A stretch of 64,000 nucleotides of DNA from Paraflavitalea devenefica (GCF_011759375.1 NZ_JAARML010000002.1:682001-746000); one strand, 5' to 3'. Numbered from the stretch's first letter, positions 27,283 to 35,968 are shown. Program-made: numbers and translations. Notes: generated from the letters alone by a model not told the origin.

Positions 27283-27624
27283 ATGAGAGAGCAACTAGCT
27301 ACTTTGATTAAACAATTAAAAGACAATTCAGGCACGTTTAAAGAGGTAATAGAATTTATTGAAACCTACTATCAACATCAGCCAACCGCCTTTAAAAATG
27401 GTGCGGCATACAATGAAGCCACCCAAAATCAGGGCAGTGCCAAAGTCTTTGCTTTCGCCCAATTCAATAACCTGAGCAAAGAAGATACCCTTTACCTATT
27501 TGCAGAGCACTATCAATCGGTATTAAACAATCCGGACGGCACCGATCACCAAAACATCCGGCAATTTATGACGCATGGCTGGCCGGGGATCGTTTTTGAA
27601 GGGCAGGCCATGCTGGAGAAATAG
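27283..27624 (+). CDS. HopJ family protein
   Basis: A 113-residue protein matching the HopJ type III effector family in name, although this organism shows no type III system. Such genes are common in non-pathogens and their function is unknown. Key stretches: YYQHQPTAFKNG, NEATQNQGSAKVFAFA and HGWPGIVFEG. No signal peptide. TATTTTTG at 27197-27204 fits the -7 consensus, without a clear -33. Two fragments of a second copy lie at 28745-28870 and 32544-32630. Confidence 0.88.
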   Translation: MREQLATLIKQLKDNSGTFKEVIEFIETYYQHQPTAFKNGAAYNEATQNQGSAKVFAFAQFNNLSKEDTLYLFAEHYQSVLNNPDGTDHQNIRQFMTHGWPGIVFEGQAMLEK

Positions 27625-27782
27625 TTCAGCCCAACACTAACATTACGATGATCCATATGCTCCATGGTAATGAATAGGCTTCTTTCCAAGAAGGTAAAAA
27701 TACCAGTGATCTATAGTAGGTGTAAGTTGGTGAGTTTTAAGGTAACTGATAAGGTGCAATGTCAGGTAATTGGGTTGCCGCT

Positions 27783-28397
27783 TTATTCTTCAAATTCCTT
27801 ATTCAGATAAGGATTAAACTCCTCTACCGGACGGGGCAGAAAATAGCCTTTGATTAAATCGGTATTTAATACGCATATTTCTATGTGCAGACGATCGGTA
27901 AAATTGGCGCCATCGTAGATGGGACCTCCTTCCTGAAAAGGGCTACGAATGGTATCATATCGGGGAACTCCTTTGTTTTTATTAGATTGATGCACAAATT
28001 TGATCACTGCACAATCCAACTGCCGATTAGCACCTTTGTTAACTGGCATTATTTCGTCGCTTTCACGCACGGTTGCTAACAAATTTACATGGGCTTCTTT
28101 GACGATGTTAATGGAATTGGGCTCAATCAAATTTAAGCAGTTGCCTAACTCAATAATGGCCCCAATCACAAAAGGCGTTTTTATTTTACCACTAAACTTC
28201 TGACTCTTCCGGGCGGCCTCTACAGCATATGTTAACGCACGATGAGGATTTTGCTCCCAAAAGTACACACCAGGTCCTAACCAATCCCAAGGATTGTCAC
28301 TAAGCCTTAGTTCATCGGAACCGTTTAGCAAGCGTAAACCTAAATCCCGATCACAACTATGAAAGCCGGTAATTTGAAAGGGTTGATGATAAGCCAA
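27783..28397 (-). CDS. ADP-ribosyltransferase-like protein, candidate toxin
   Basis: A 204-residue protein with GFHSCDRDLGLRLLNG, then NPWDWLGPGVYFWEQNPHRAL near the N-terminus. The His plus the G-x-G-x-YFW-x(n)-RAL block resembles ADP-ribosyltransferase folds (the H-Y part of an H-Y-E type). I recognise the family as one of uncharacterised bacterial proteins paired with small upstream proteins. The start is unusual. There is no ATG near the N-terminus: the frame reads TAA (stop of the upstream gene), ATT, CCT, then TTG GCT TAT. TTG at 28397 is taken as start, which implies translational coupling. The last third contains DRLHIEICVLN. A toxin role and NAD use are inferences. Confidence 0.6.
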   Translation of the reverse strand: MAYHQPFQITGFHSCDRDLGLRLLNGSDELRLSDNPWDWLGPGVYFWEQNPHRALTYAVEAARKSQKFSGKIKTPFVIGAIIELGNCLNLIEPNSINIVKEAHVNLLATVRESDEIMPVNKGANRQLDCAVIKFVHQSNKNKGVPRYDTIRSPFQEGGPIYDGANFTDRLHIEICVLNTDLIKGYFLPRPVEEFNPYLNKEFEE

Positions 28398-28403
28398 AGG
28401 AAT

Positions 28404-28556
28404 TTATTTCTTTGTTCCTGCCGCTTTTTCTTTTTTCTCTTCTTTAATGATGCCGGCATCAATCAGAAATTGCCGGGCAGACTCTTTGGTCTTGCGTGCT
28501 TCGGCAGAAGCTTGCCGAATGACTTCTATTTGTTGTTGAATGGTGATTTGAGTCAT
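28404..28556 (-). CDS. 50-residue small protein, candidate antitoxin
   Basis: A short gene, ATG at 28556, TAA at 28404-28406, encoding MTQITIQQQIEVIRQASAEA, then RKTKESARQFLIDAGII and a Lys/Glu-rich tail. The pattern of a helix followed by S-A-x-x-F-L-x-x-A-G-I is one I know from many tiny Bacteroidota proteins. It ends six bases before the ADP-ribosyltransferase-like gene and in the same reading frame, so the two are co-transcribed and almost surely coupled. Antitoxin function is inferred from order, size and spacing only. Confidence 0.6.
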   Translation of the reverse strand: MTQITIQQQIEVIRQASAEARKTKESARQFLIDAGIIKEEKKEKAAGTKK

Positions 28557-28744
28557 GACTAAGACTATAATGGTAAATAAGTTGCGATTGAATGCATTTC
28601 AAATGTACAATGTGGCGACGTGGGGCGAGTTATCAATTATCCACTACGCCGGGATAACCTTTTTAAAAATTGATTATCAATCATATAGCTTCATGCTACA
28701 CTTGAATATTCAACAAAATTACAACAAATGGTAAGACATCAGAA

Positions 28745-28870
28745 TTTGCAGAACACTATCAATCGGTATTAAATAACCCGGATGGTACTGATCACCAAAA
28801 CATCAGGCAGTTTATGGCGCATGGCTGGCCGGGAGTGGTTTTTGAGGGGAAAGCCTTGCTGGAAAAGTAG
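28745..28870 (+). pseudogene. hopJ C-terminal fragment
   Basis: 41 codons ending in TAG that match the last 41 residues of the intact HopJ protein at 27283-27624: FAEHYQSVLNNPDGTDHQNI is identical, and then HGWPGVVFEGKALLEK replaces HGWPGIVFEGQAMLEK. There is no start codon or upstream part of the gene. The rest of the 28557-28967 gap shows nothing recognised apart from the dyad at 28937-28956. Confidence 0.85.
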
Positions 28871-28936
28871 CTCCGCAACTTTTATATTACCAGTTGCGAA
28901 ACCCTTTTTCCCGATTCCGTAACCGTTATAGGCATG

Positions 28937-28956
28937 TGGCGCGCAATTTTGCGCCA
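28937..28956 (+). promoter_or_regulatory. Dyad TGGCGC-N8-GCGCCA before the TonB receptor gene
   Basis: TGGCGC at 28937-28942 and GCGCCA at 28951-28956 form a perfect 6-bp dyad with AT-rich centre, 11 bases before the receptor start codon. It could be an operator or a leader hairpin. No assignment to a known regulator is made. Confidence 0.3.
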
Positions 28957-28967
28957 AATAAAGATAT

Positions 28968-31439
28968 ATGCGGTCCAAGGTATTGGCTATGATGCTATTA
29001 TTGTTTCTGTTAAGTATAGTAAATCCCCTTTTGGCGACGGAAGGCCCCGGGGGTAGTATAAAAGGTAAGATACTTACTGCAGATGGTAAGCCGGCTACAT
29101 CGGTTACTATACAGATAAAAGAAAATAAGAAAGCAACAATGACCGATGAAAACGGATTGTTTACTTTCAAAAAACTGCTTCCCGGCAAATATACTCTGCA
29201 GGTTACCCTCGTAGGCTATAGGTCTGAAGAAAAAACAGTAGAAATCATAAAGGATGAAACGCAGACGATAGAGCTGAACATCCAGGTATCGGATAATGAA
29301 CTGCAGGAAGTAGTTGTGTCGGCTGGTGCCAATAAATTTGGCCGCAAGGAAAGTGACTATGTGGCGAGACTGCCCCTTAAGAACCTGGAGAACCCACAAG
29401 TATATAATGTAGTAGGTAAAGCGCTGATCGAAGAGCAGGTAATAACCACCATGGATGACGCGCTGAAAAATGCACCCGGTGTGAACAGGCTGTGGTCTTC
29501 TACAGGCCGCCCTGGCGATGGTGCGAGCTTCTTTTCCATGCGTGGCTTTTCTGTACAGCCTACCATGATCAATGGTGTGCCGGGTTTGACCAACGGCGGC
29601 ATCGATCCGGCCAATATTGAAAGGATCGAGAGCATCAAAGGACCCTCCGGCACCCTGTTTGGCAGCAGCCTGATCTCCTTTGGCGGTTTGCTCAACATCG
29701 TCACCAAAAAGCCTTACGAACACTTTGGCGGAGAGGTAAGCTATATCACCGGAGGCTTTGGGCTTAGCCGCATCACGGCCGACATCAATACCCCACTCGA
29801 CAAGGATAAAAATGCCTTGTTGCGTGTAAATGCTGCTTATCATAACGAAGGCAGTTTCCAGGATGCCGGCTTTAAAAAATCCTTTTTCATTGCGCCTTCG
29901 TTCTCTTATAGAGTAAACGACAAGCTTTCATTCCTGGTGAATACCGAGTTCTATACCAGCGAAGCGACCAATACCCTGATGGTGTTCCTGAACAGGAGCC
30001 GGCAGTTGATCGCCAGAACACCTAAGGAGCTGAACATGGATTTCAACAGGTCGTATACCAGCAATGATATCACTTATAAGAACCCTACGATGAACCTGTT
30101 CGGCCAGATGAACTACAAGATCTCCGACAAGTGGACGTCACAGACCAACCTCTCCAGGAGTGTACGCAAAAGTGATGGGTACTATTCTTATGTGATGTTC
30201 CTGGATGGTAACCCTAACTCCCCGCCTGCAACCCTTCCTGCCAACGATACGTTGATCTCCCGCTTTGTATATTACCAAAACTCGGTAACTACTACTACTG
30301 ACCTTCAGCAAAACTTTATTGGTGATTTCTATATCGGCCAGTTCCGGAACAGGGTCGTGGCAGGTATTGATGTCATGCAAATACAGGCAGTAAACGACAA
30401 CTCTGCCTATGCCCTGTTCGACTATGTGAATGTGACAAGGAACAATGATCCACGCTATGGTCAGTTGACACGCGCAGCGGTAGATGCCAAACTGGCTGTT
30501 ACGCCTGGCGCTACCAAAGTAGGCACCAATACCTATACCTACAGCGCTTATGTATCTGATGTATTCAATATTACCCCACAGTTGACTGCCATGGCCAGTC
30601 TGCGTTTCGACTATTTCGATACCAAGCCCAGCGTCAACTACAATACCGGTGCTAAATCCGGTAAATACGATCAGAAAGCCCTTTCCCCCAAGTTTGGAAT
30701 GAACTACCAGGTATTGGATGACAAGTTGAGTGTATTTGCCAACTATATGAATGGTTTCCGCAACGTAGCGCCCGTAGCTGCTAACCAGGCCGCCAACTAC
30801 CCGGTGAACCTGGAGCCACAACAGGCTAACCAATACGAAGCAGGGGTGAAGACCGACCTTTTCAACCACAAACTTACCCTTACTGCCAGCTACTATAATA
30901 TTGAAGTGACTAATATTACCCGTTCTATCAGTGTAGACGATCCGAACAGTACCGATCCTGCCAAAATGTTGAATGTAACCATTCAGGATGGTAACCAAAG
31001 AAGCCGTGGTGTGGAAGTTGACCTCGTAGCCAACCCGCTTCCCGGTTTGAACATCGTGGCCGGTTATGCATACAATGACAGCAAAATATTAAATGCAGCC
31101 CCGGCAACCAAAGACAGAAGGCCCAATACGGCCGGTCCTTCTTCCCTGGCCAATGCATGGATCAGCTATACTTTCAGGTCTGGTAAGCTGCAGGGCTTTG
31201 GAGCAGGCGTGGGTGGCAACTATGCCGGCGAGAACATCATTACCAGTACGCTCGCCACGGGCGATTTCACACTGCCTTCTTACACAGTGGTGAATGCAAC
31301 CCTCTTTTATAATGCCAGCAAATTCCGCATTGCCCTCAAGGCCGATAACATTGCCGACAAAGAATACTTTGGAGGTTGGACTACTGTTGAAAAACAAATG
31401 CCCAGAAGATTTTCGGGCAGTGTAGCATTCAGGTTCTAA
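28968..31439 (+). CDS. TonB-dependent siderophore-type receptor
   Basis: An 823-residue outer-membrane receptor. Signal peptide to about residue 24 (LLATEGPGG), then a carboxypeptidase-like domain (SIKGKILTADGKPATSVTI), then a plug with ALKNAPGVNRLWSS, SMRGFSVQPTMINGVPGL, IERIESIKGPSGTLFG and GGLLNIVTKKP. The barrel ends RRFSGSVAFRF with terminal Phe. The plug pattern fits ferric-siderophore receptors of the FhuA/FecA type. The ligand is unknown. It is a single gene with no siderophore synthesis genes nearby. Confidence 0.92.
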   Translation: MRSKVLAMMLLLFLLSIVNPLLATEGPGGSIKGKILTADGKPATSVTIQIKENKKATMTDENGLFTFKKLLPGKYTLQVTLVGYRSEEKTVEIIKDETQTIELNIQVSDNELQEVVVSAGANKFGRKESDYVARLPLKNLENPQVYNVVGKALIEEQVITTMDDALKNAPGVNRLWSSTGRPGDGASFFSMRGFSVQPTMINGVPGLTNGGIDPANIERIESIKGPSGTLFGSSLISFGGLLNIVTKKPYEHFGGEVSYITGGFGLSRITADINTPLDKDKNALLRVNAAYHNEGSFQDAGFKKSFFIAPSFSYRVNDKLSFLVNTEFYTSEATNTLMVFLNRSRQLIARTPKELNMDFNRSYTSNDITYKNPTMNLFGQMNYKISDKWTSQTNLSRSVRKSDGYYSYVMFLDGNPNSPPATLPANDTLISRFVYYQNSVTTTTDLQQNFIGDFYIGQFRNRVVAGIDVMQIQAVNDNSAYALFDYVNVTRNNDPRYGQLTRAAVDAKLAVTPGATKVGTNTYTYSAYVSDVFNITPQLTAMASLRFDYFDTKPSVNYNTGAKSGKYDQKALSPKFGMNYQVLDDKLSVFANYMNGFRNVAPVAANQAANYPVNLEPQQANQYEAGVKTDLFNHKLTLTASYYNIEVTNITRSISVDDPNSTDPAKMLNVTIQDGNQRSRGVEVDLVANPLPGLNIVAGYAYNDSKILNAAPATKDRRPNTAGPSSLANAWISYTFRSGKLQGFGAGVGGNYAGENIITSTLATGDFTLPSYTVVNATLFYNASKFRIALKADNIADKEYFGGWTTVEKQMPRRFSGSVAFRF

Positions 31440-31464
31440 GCTACAGGCATGGTTAACGAAAACA

Positions 31465-31495
31465 AAAAAGCCCCTGCAAACCAGGGGCTTTATCT
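31465..31495. terminator. Terminator between convergent TonB receptor and VOC genes
   Basis: AAGCCCCTG / CAGGGGCTT, 9-bp stem with 5-base loop. On the minus strand it is followed by TTTTTTGTTTT, so it ends the leftward AraC-VOC transcript well; on the plus strand the T tract is weak. Confidence 0.8.
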
Positions 31496-31600
31496 CTTGG
31501 AGTTGGGGAGACTGGAGGGCAGTGAACCTTTTAATCTTTTACTCTTCTTCGCTCAGCCCGCTTTTTTGCCAAATCGCTGTTAACGGTAGGGTTTTCAATT

Positions 31601-31996
31601 TCAAAGCATTTCGACAATCTGAATATTGTTTCCGCAAGTGTCATTAAAAACAGCAATTTTCACTGTTCCCATTTCAGTTGGTTTTACACTGAACTCAACT
31701 CCAAGGCCTACAAGTCGCTCATATTCTTGCTGAACGTTGTCAGCATTGAATTGTGTGTAAGGAATTCCTGCGTCAAAAAGTGCTTTTTGATACGTTTTGG
31801 CTGGTTCAAAATGGTTGGGTACTGGTTCCAACAAAACTTCTGGCCCATCTTGCTCTTCTTTGCTTACCACAGTTAACCATCTGCTGTCTTCGCTTAATGG
31901 CACATCTACTTTTTTCACAAACCCTAATTTCTTCGTGTAGAACTGTAATGCTTTTTCCTGGTCCTGGACTGGAATACTAATTATTTTTACTTTCAT
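31601..31996 (-). CDS. VOC (glyoxalase/bleomycin resistance) family protein
   Basis: A 131-residue protein of the vicinal oxygen chelate fold: KIISIPVQDQEKALQFYTKK at the N-terminus, KTYQKALFDAGIPYTQF in the middle and FNDTCGNNIQIVEML at the end. The first metal-ligand position of glyoxalases (usually His near residue 7) is not His here, so metal catalysis is doubtful. It follows an AraC-type gene by 44 bases, and such pairs are common in Bacteroidota. Substrate unknown. Confidence 0.85.
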   Translation of the reverse strand: MKVKIISIPVQDQEKALQFYTKKLGFVKKVDVPLSEDSRWLTVVSKEEQDGPEVLLEPVPNHFEPAKTYQKALFDAGIPYTQFNADNVQQEYERLVGLGVEFSVKPTEMGTVKIAVFNDTCGNNIQIVEML

Positions 31997-32040
31997 TTTT
32001 CAAATTTTTAAATGAATGCTGCAAAGTTTCACAATTAGCA

Positions 32041-32433
32041 TTAAACCGACTTTGCGAAAGTTGCTCTTTTTTGAAATTCAGTCGGCGTCAGTCCTACACG
32101 GGATTTAAACAATGTGCTAAACGAGCTGGGGCTTTCAAATCCAATAGCGAAACAAGTTTCTGTTACATTCGTTCCTTTGTTCAGAAGTTCTTTTGCTTTT
32201 TCAATCCGTTTATCTGTAAGATACTGTTTTGGTGTTTGTCCATAGTACCTTCTAAACAGTCGAAGCAAGTGAAATTTTGAGGTAAACCGGATATGCGAAA
32301 GCATGTCTAAATTCAATTCTTTATCAAAGTTATTGTTTATGTAATGGCGTGTTCCAATTACTGTTTCAATCTGTCCCTGGTTGGAATAGCAGATACTCCT
32401 TATTCGATCTATTTCACTTTGATAAAATGTCAT
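32041..32433 (-). CDS. AraC family transcriptional regulator, single-domain
   Basis: A 130-residue regulator made of little more than the two helix-turn-helix motifs: IRFTSKFHLLRLFRRYYGQT and ETCFAIGFESPSSFSTLFKS, ending in GLTPTEFQKRA. I start at MTFYQSEIDR. The frame stays open to 32562, but that extension reads antisense through a hopJ fragment and is therefore accidental sequence. It sits upstream of the VOC gene, which it probably regulates. Confidence 0.85.
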   Translation of the reverse strand: MTFYQSEIDRIRSICYSNQGQIETVIGTRHYINNNFDKELNLDMLSHIRFTSKFHLLRLFRRYYGQTPKQYLTDKRIEKAKELLNKGTNVTETCFAIGFESPSSFSTLFKSRVGLTPTEFQKRATFAKSV

Positions 32434-32543
32434 ATCTGTGTCTTTGTTAACATTACCACTAACACTTAAATATACGCCGTTAACCGGTCTTGATCTAAAA
32501 ATAAGCATTTTATGAAACTGCTTAACAGCAAAATGGTGAAGGT

Positions 32544-32630
32544 TATTATCAACATCAGCCAACAGCCTTTAAAAATGGTGAGGCACATAATGAGGCAACG
32601 CAAAATCAGGGAAGTGCTAAAGTTTTTCAG
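32544..32630 (+). pseudogene. hopJ central fragment
   Basis: 29 codons matching residues 28-56 of the intact HopJ protein: YYQHQPTAFKNGEAHNEATQ, then NQGSAKVFQ, against NGAAYNEATQNQGSAKVFA. The upstream frame hits a stop at 32523. It belongs to the same second copy as 28745-28870 but lies 3.8 kb downstream of that C-terminal piece, in swapped order. Confidence 0.8.
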
Positions 32631-32716
32631 TATTTGAAGGGAATCATTATTTATTCACCAAGGCTTATGAACGTTCGGGTTACAGTACTCCTAAGTAATC
32701 ATTTGTAAATACTACC

Positions 32717-32757
32717 AAAAAGGCAGCTCTTTTACGAACTGCCTTTAATTTTTTTAA
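32717..32757 (-). terminator. Terminator after the fasciclin gene
   Basis: AAAAAGGCAG and CTGCCTTT pair around a 12-base loop with T runs on both strands. It lies about 60 bases after the stop of the leftward fasciclin gene. The arms and part of the loop (AGGCAGCTC, ACGAACTGCC) are nearly the same as in the terminator at 15246-15278. Confidence 0.75.
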
Positions 32758-32815
32758 CACTTTCCTATAGCACCAATTCAAGCAATGGGGGCAAGTGAAT
32801 TTCTACCGCCGGCTA

Positions 32816-33223
32816 TCATTTGATAAACACGGTATCTGTAGAATGCATAACTCCATTAGATATTTTAGCTTCACGTCCGAGAATAACGGCACCCCCAATA
32901 TTTACAGCACCATTTTTCACCTCTACTATTAATTCGTTACCATTTATTGTTTTCAATCTATCGCCATCTTTCAGATCTTTGAAAGGGACCTTTCCGGTCA
33001 CGATATGATTATTCAGGAGATCGGTAAGTTTCAGTTTATTTTTCGGCTCCAGGAGATCCCTCATGAACCCTTCTTCCAGTTTTTCAAAAGCAAGATCGGA
33101 AGGAGCAAAAAAAGTGAAAGGCCCCGTACTGCTCAGTAACTGGTCCAGGTCTGAAGAATGCACACCTTTCTTTAACGTTTTCAGGTTTTTATCCGTGTTA
33201 ACAACCTGTGTGATATTTGACAT
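32816..33223 (-). CDS. Fasciclin (FAS1) domain protein
   Basis: A 135-residue single FAS1 domain: TGPFTFFAPSDLAFEKL (the H1-type motif), LLNNHIVTGKV (H2-type), and GVMHSTDTVFIK near the C-terminus. FAS1 domains mediate cell adhesion. No signal peptide or lipobox is visible with the ATG at 33223, unlike most exported FAS1 proteins. Single gene. Confidence 0.88.
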   Translation of the reverse strand: MSNITQVVNTDKNLKTLKKGVHSSDLDQLLSSTGPFTFFAPSDLAFEKLEEGFMRDLLEPKNKLKLTDLLNNHIVTGKVPFKDLKDGDRLKTINGNELIVEVKNGAVNIGGAVILGREAKISNGVMHSTDTVFIK

Positions 33224-33336
33224 ATTATTGATTTACCTGCCGGTAGTATAACCGGCAACAGCAAAAGGTACGCTTAATAAGTCCAAATACAGATAATATT
33301 TAACTATTTGCCGCCCGGCCGGGCAACCAGTATCAG

Positions 33337-33375
33337 ACCAACCTGGTCCTTAGCTGCATGGTCTTCAGCTACCGG
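33337..33375 (-). pseudogene. Fragment of the tmRNA gene
   Basis: 39 bases (ACCAACCTGGTCCTTAGCTG, then CATGGTCTTCAGCTACCGG) match 36071-36109 inside the real tmRNA gene at 37 of 39 positions and in the same orientation. The 3' acceptor end and the tag reading frame are absent. It lies in the 342-base gap between the fasciclin gene and a rightward lipoprotein gene; nothing else in that gap was recognised. Confidence 0.6.
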
Positions 33376-33565
33376 GGCAACCTGAATGAACGCGGATATT
33401 TTAGTACAACGCTCTCCCATAAACAGATCACACGATTCGCCCCTTAAAATGTGTGAATGATGTAATTCTTTTCGATAATTGTGTAATGTATTTCTGAATT
33501 TAATAACCAATCTTTATATAGCAGAATCTTACACATACTGCCACAAAGAATAAATCTCATTTACA

Positions 33566-34009
33566 ATGAAAGCAATTAAGGTTAATAAATTTGCAAGAAG
33601 TGTTTTTTCTATCGTTACAGTACTATTCATTACTTTATCTCTTCAGTCATGTGCAAGTAAAATGTTATTCTCGAATTCGTCAGTCGTGCCTGGTGCAGAA
33701 GGTTCGGTAAAAGTTAAAAAAGATAAAAATAACAATTACAGCATTGATTTAACTGTTATGCATTTGGCAGATCCTAAAAGGCTTGATCCGCCAAAAGAAA
33801 CTTACATAGTTTGGATGGAAACGGGAGAGACCGGAACAAAAAACATCGGACAGCTAAAAACTTCAAGTAGTTTACTATCCAAAACGCTTAAGAGTTCATT
33901 AAAAACAGTAGCTACCGCTAAGCCTACCGGTTTTTTTATTACAGCTGAAGATAAGGCTGATATTCAATACCCTGCCGGGCAAGTGGTGCTTAAAACTGTT
34001 TCTTTTTGA
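33566..34009 (+). CDS. Putative lipoprotein of unknown function
   Basis: A 147-residue protein with a signal peptide and lipobox (TLSLQSC, Cys29). The mature part has GAEGSVKVKKDKNNNYSIDL and a middle stretch YIVWMETGETGTKNIGQLK, then TAKPTGFFITAEDKADIQYP. I do not recognise the family with confidence. The stop lies 10 bases before the stop of the convergent Omp85-like gene, without a clear terminator between. Confidence 0.65.
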   Translation: MKAIKVNKFARSVFSIVTVLFITLSLQSCASKMLFSNSSVVPGAEGSVKVKKDKNNNYSIDLTVMHLADPKRLDPPKETYIVWMETGETGTKNIGQLKTSSSLLSKTLKSSLKTVATAKPTGFFITAEDKADIQYPAGQVVLKTVSF

Positions 34010-34019
34010 TAAGTGATGC

Positions 34020-35882
34020 TTAGTAAATATTATTATTATAATCGCTGTTTACCTGAATAATATCTGGTTCTTTTACGTAACTGTTATTGTATCTGAAACG
34101 CAGGTTGCTTGCAAGTGTGAGTTTGAACGCATTGTGTTGTAGTGATTTTCGTGGAAAATACATGAACCGCAATTCTACTGTGCCAAATAATATATTCTCG
34201 TTGCGCGCCCGTATCCCCCCGCCTAAACCAAAATAAAAGCCCGAATGTGAAAAGTTATTCTTTTCAGGTGTGAAGAGTGCAAAATCGGCAGTTGCAAACG
34301 GTGCAAACTTAAACCCCAACAATTTGTATTTTATAAAAAAGAATGTTTCTGTGTGCACACTCGAACGCTGGTGTCCGCTTGCCGAATCAAAAGAAATATA
34401 TTGAAGTCCAAATACATTATTAATCCCAAGAGGTTCGAGACCAATGCGGTTAAATTGCTTCGTATAACTAAATCTCAGATAATGGCGTATTTTTAAGTTT
34501 CTGTAGCTAAAAATACGGCTGAAGATACTGGCACCCATTAAAATGGTTGCATCCTGAATTTTTCTTCTGTTTAAAAAAGTGCCCGCTCGTAAAAAGTATT
34601 GCCTCACATATCCTCTGTCTGTTACAGCATACAGATTGGCATCAACTCCGGTATAAAGCCTTTCCATGTGCAATTGTTTATACCAGCCTGTAGTTAAAGC
34701 AATATTATAACCATAAGGAACATCTTCTGTGATACCAAAACCAAAAACGTAATTGGTTTTATAAAAGTTTTGCCTGAAAAAAGTGAACTGAGCCAGTATG
34801 GCTTCCCGGTCATTGAACCTGAAATTGAATCCGTCGTTTACCTGGTGAGGAACCCGGTTAAACCTGTTTCTAAAATAACGAATGCTGATGAATTGCCTGC
34901 TTAGTATAGTTTTCAGGAAAAGGAATCTACGCACACCCAGGTTATACCCAAACCATGCATCATAGGTATCGTAATGATAATAATAAAACAGGCTATCAGG
35001 CTTTAAATAATTATTATAAGTTTGGCTATGAGCAAGCTTTATAGCACCTGCAACATGCAGGTATTGTGATACCAAGGGCCTTTCGATAGCTACATACCAG
35101 GTGTGTTCATCTGAAGTGCCATCGTGCAGATCGGAGTTGATCTTTGAATAGCCAATAGTTGTATTAATAAATGTATTGCCGAGTCCATTTTTTTTGTATA
35201 GTATTTCATAGCCAAAATGCGGATTGCGTTTTTTGTCGAACAATGCTGTAAACTGAACTTTTTGTGCCGTGCCCATTATATTGGCATCCCCAATTCTTCC
35301 TTTAAACCGGTCTTTGGTAGCGTGGCTGAGGTGAAATGTAATGCTAAGGAAGTCTTTGGTTACAACCATCAAATCGATGGAATCAGGTTCATTCGCAATC
35401 GTATCTACCAATATACGTGCATCATGTATATAGTCCAATGAACGAAGATGCCGCTCATTGTCTGCCACTAAATTAGCATTGAGTGCAGTCTTTTCTTTAA
35501 TGAAAAGATTATTGCGAATTACCTTTTCTCTTGTGACTTTATGGAGGTGCTTTATAAAATCTTTACCGAAATAACTGATTTCTTTTGCCGTATCTGTAAA
35601 TGGTTTGTCAAACCCGAATTCTTTGATCAGTATATGTCTGATGCCTTTACCCTGGTGAGGTAGAAACGGCCATTCATTTTTACTGATGAGCACACCCGGT
35701 TGCATGGATGAATCCACATTGCGTCGTGATATTACATTAAGGAGGAACTGCGAAAAGGTTTTATTTTTTTGGGGTAAGTCGTGTCCGGTAGAGTCGTTTA
35801 TTTGAGCATACACACAACAATAAGGAAGCAATGCAAAACAGAAAGCAATGCAAACGCAAACAATATTTTTCGCCGTAAACAT
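34020..35882 (-). CDS. Omp85/BamA-like outer membrane protein
   Basis: A 620-residue outer-membrane protein. I start at MFTAKNIVCVCIAF because it gives a good signal peptide (cleavage after VYA); a longer frame begins nine codons earlier. The N-terminal region contains one POTRA-like unit (VIRNNLFIKEKTALNANLVADNE shows the turn, then DIVDTI-like and DLMVVTKDF). A long C-terminal beta-barrel follows with many aromatic strands. It is shorter in POTRA content than BamA. It could be a FhaC/TamA-like translocator. No partner gene is adjacent. Confidence 0.65.
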   Translation of the reverse strand: MFTAKNIVCVCIAFCFALLPYCCVYAQINDSTGHDLPQKNKTFSQFLLNVISRRNVDSSMQPGVLISKNEWPFLPHQGKGIRHILIKEFGFDKPFTDTAKEISYFGKDFIKHLHKVTREKVIRNNLFIKEKTALNANLVADNERHLRSLDYIHDARILVDTIANEPDSIDLMVVTKDFLSITFHLSHATKDRFKGRIGDANIMGTAQKVQFTALFDKKRNPHFGYEILYKKNGLGNTFINTTIGYSKINSDLHDGTSDEHTWYVAIERPLVSQYLHVAGAIKLAHSQTYNNYLKPDSLFYYYHYDTYDAWFGYNLGVRRFLFLKTILSRQFISIRYFRNRFNRVPHQVNDGFNFRFNDREAILAQFTFFRQNFYKTNYVFGFGITEDVPYGYNIALTTGWYKQLHMERLYTGVDANLYAVTDRGYVRQYFLRAGTFLNRRKIQDATILMGASIFSRIFSYRNLKIRHYLRFSYTKQFNRIGLEPLGINNVFGLQYISFDSASGHQRSSVHTETFFFIKYKLLGFKFAPFATADFALFTPEKNNFSHSGFYFGLGGGIRARNENILFGTVELRFMYFPRKSLQHNAFKLTLASNLRFRYNNSYVKEPDIIQVNSDYNNNIY

Positions 35883-35968
35883 ATTCAGTGGCGTTTCCTT
35901 CTCAGGCAACCTACCTGAAAAACAAAGCCCGACCTTTTGAATTGATTTTCAAAAAGTCGGGCCTGGCG

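Noticed and set aside
27283..27624. Presence of a type III secretion effector inferred from the HopJ name
   Set aside because: HopJ-family genes are found widely in bacteria without type III systems and no such genes are present here.
32434..32562. N-terminal extension of the AraC gene
   Set aside because: The extra 43 codons run antisense through a hopJ fragment; homologous AraC proteins start at MTFYQSEI.
33304..33510. 68-residue minus-strand frame after the fasciclin gene
   Set aside because: Its C-terminal part is a translation of the tmRNA fragment, and the rest resembles nothing. Treated as chance.
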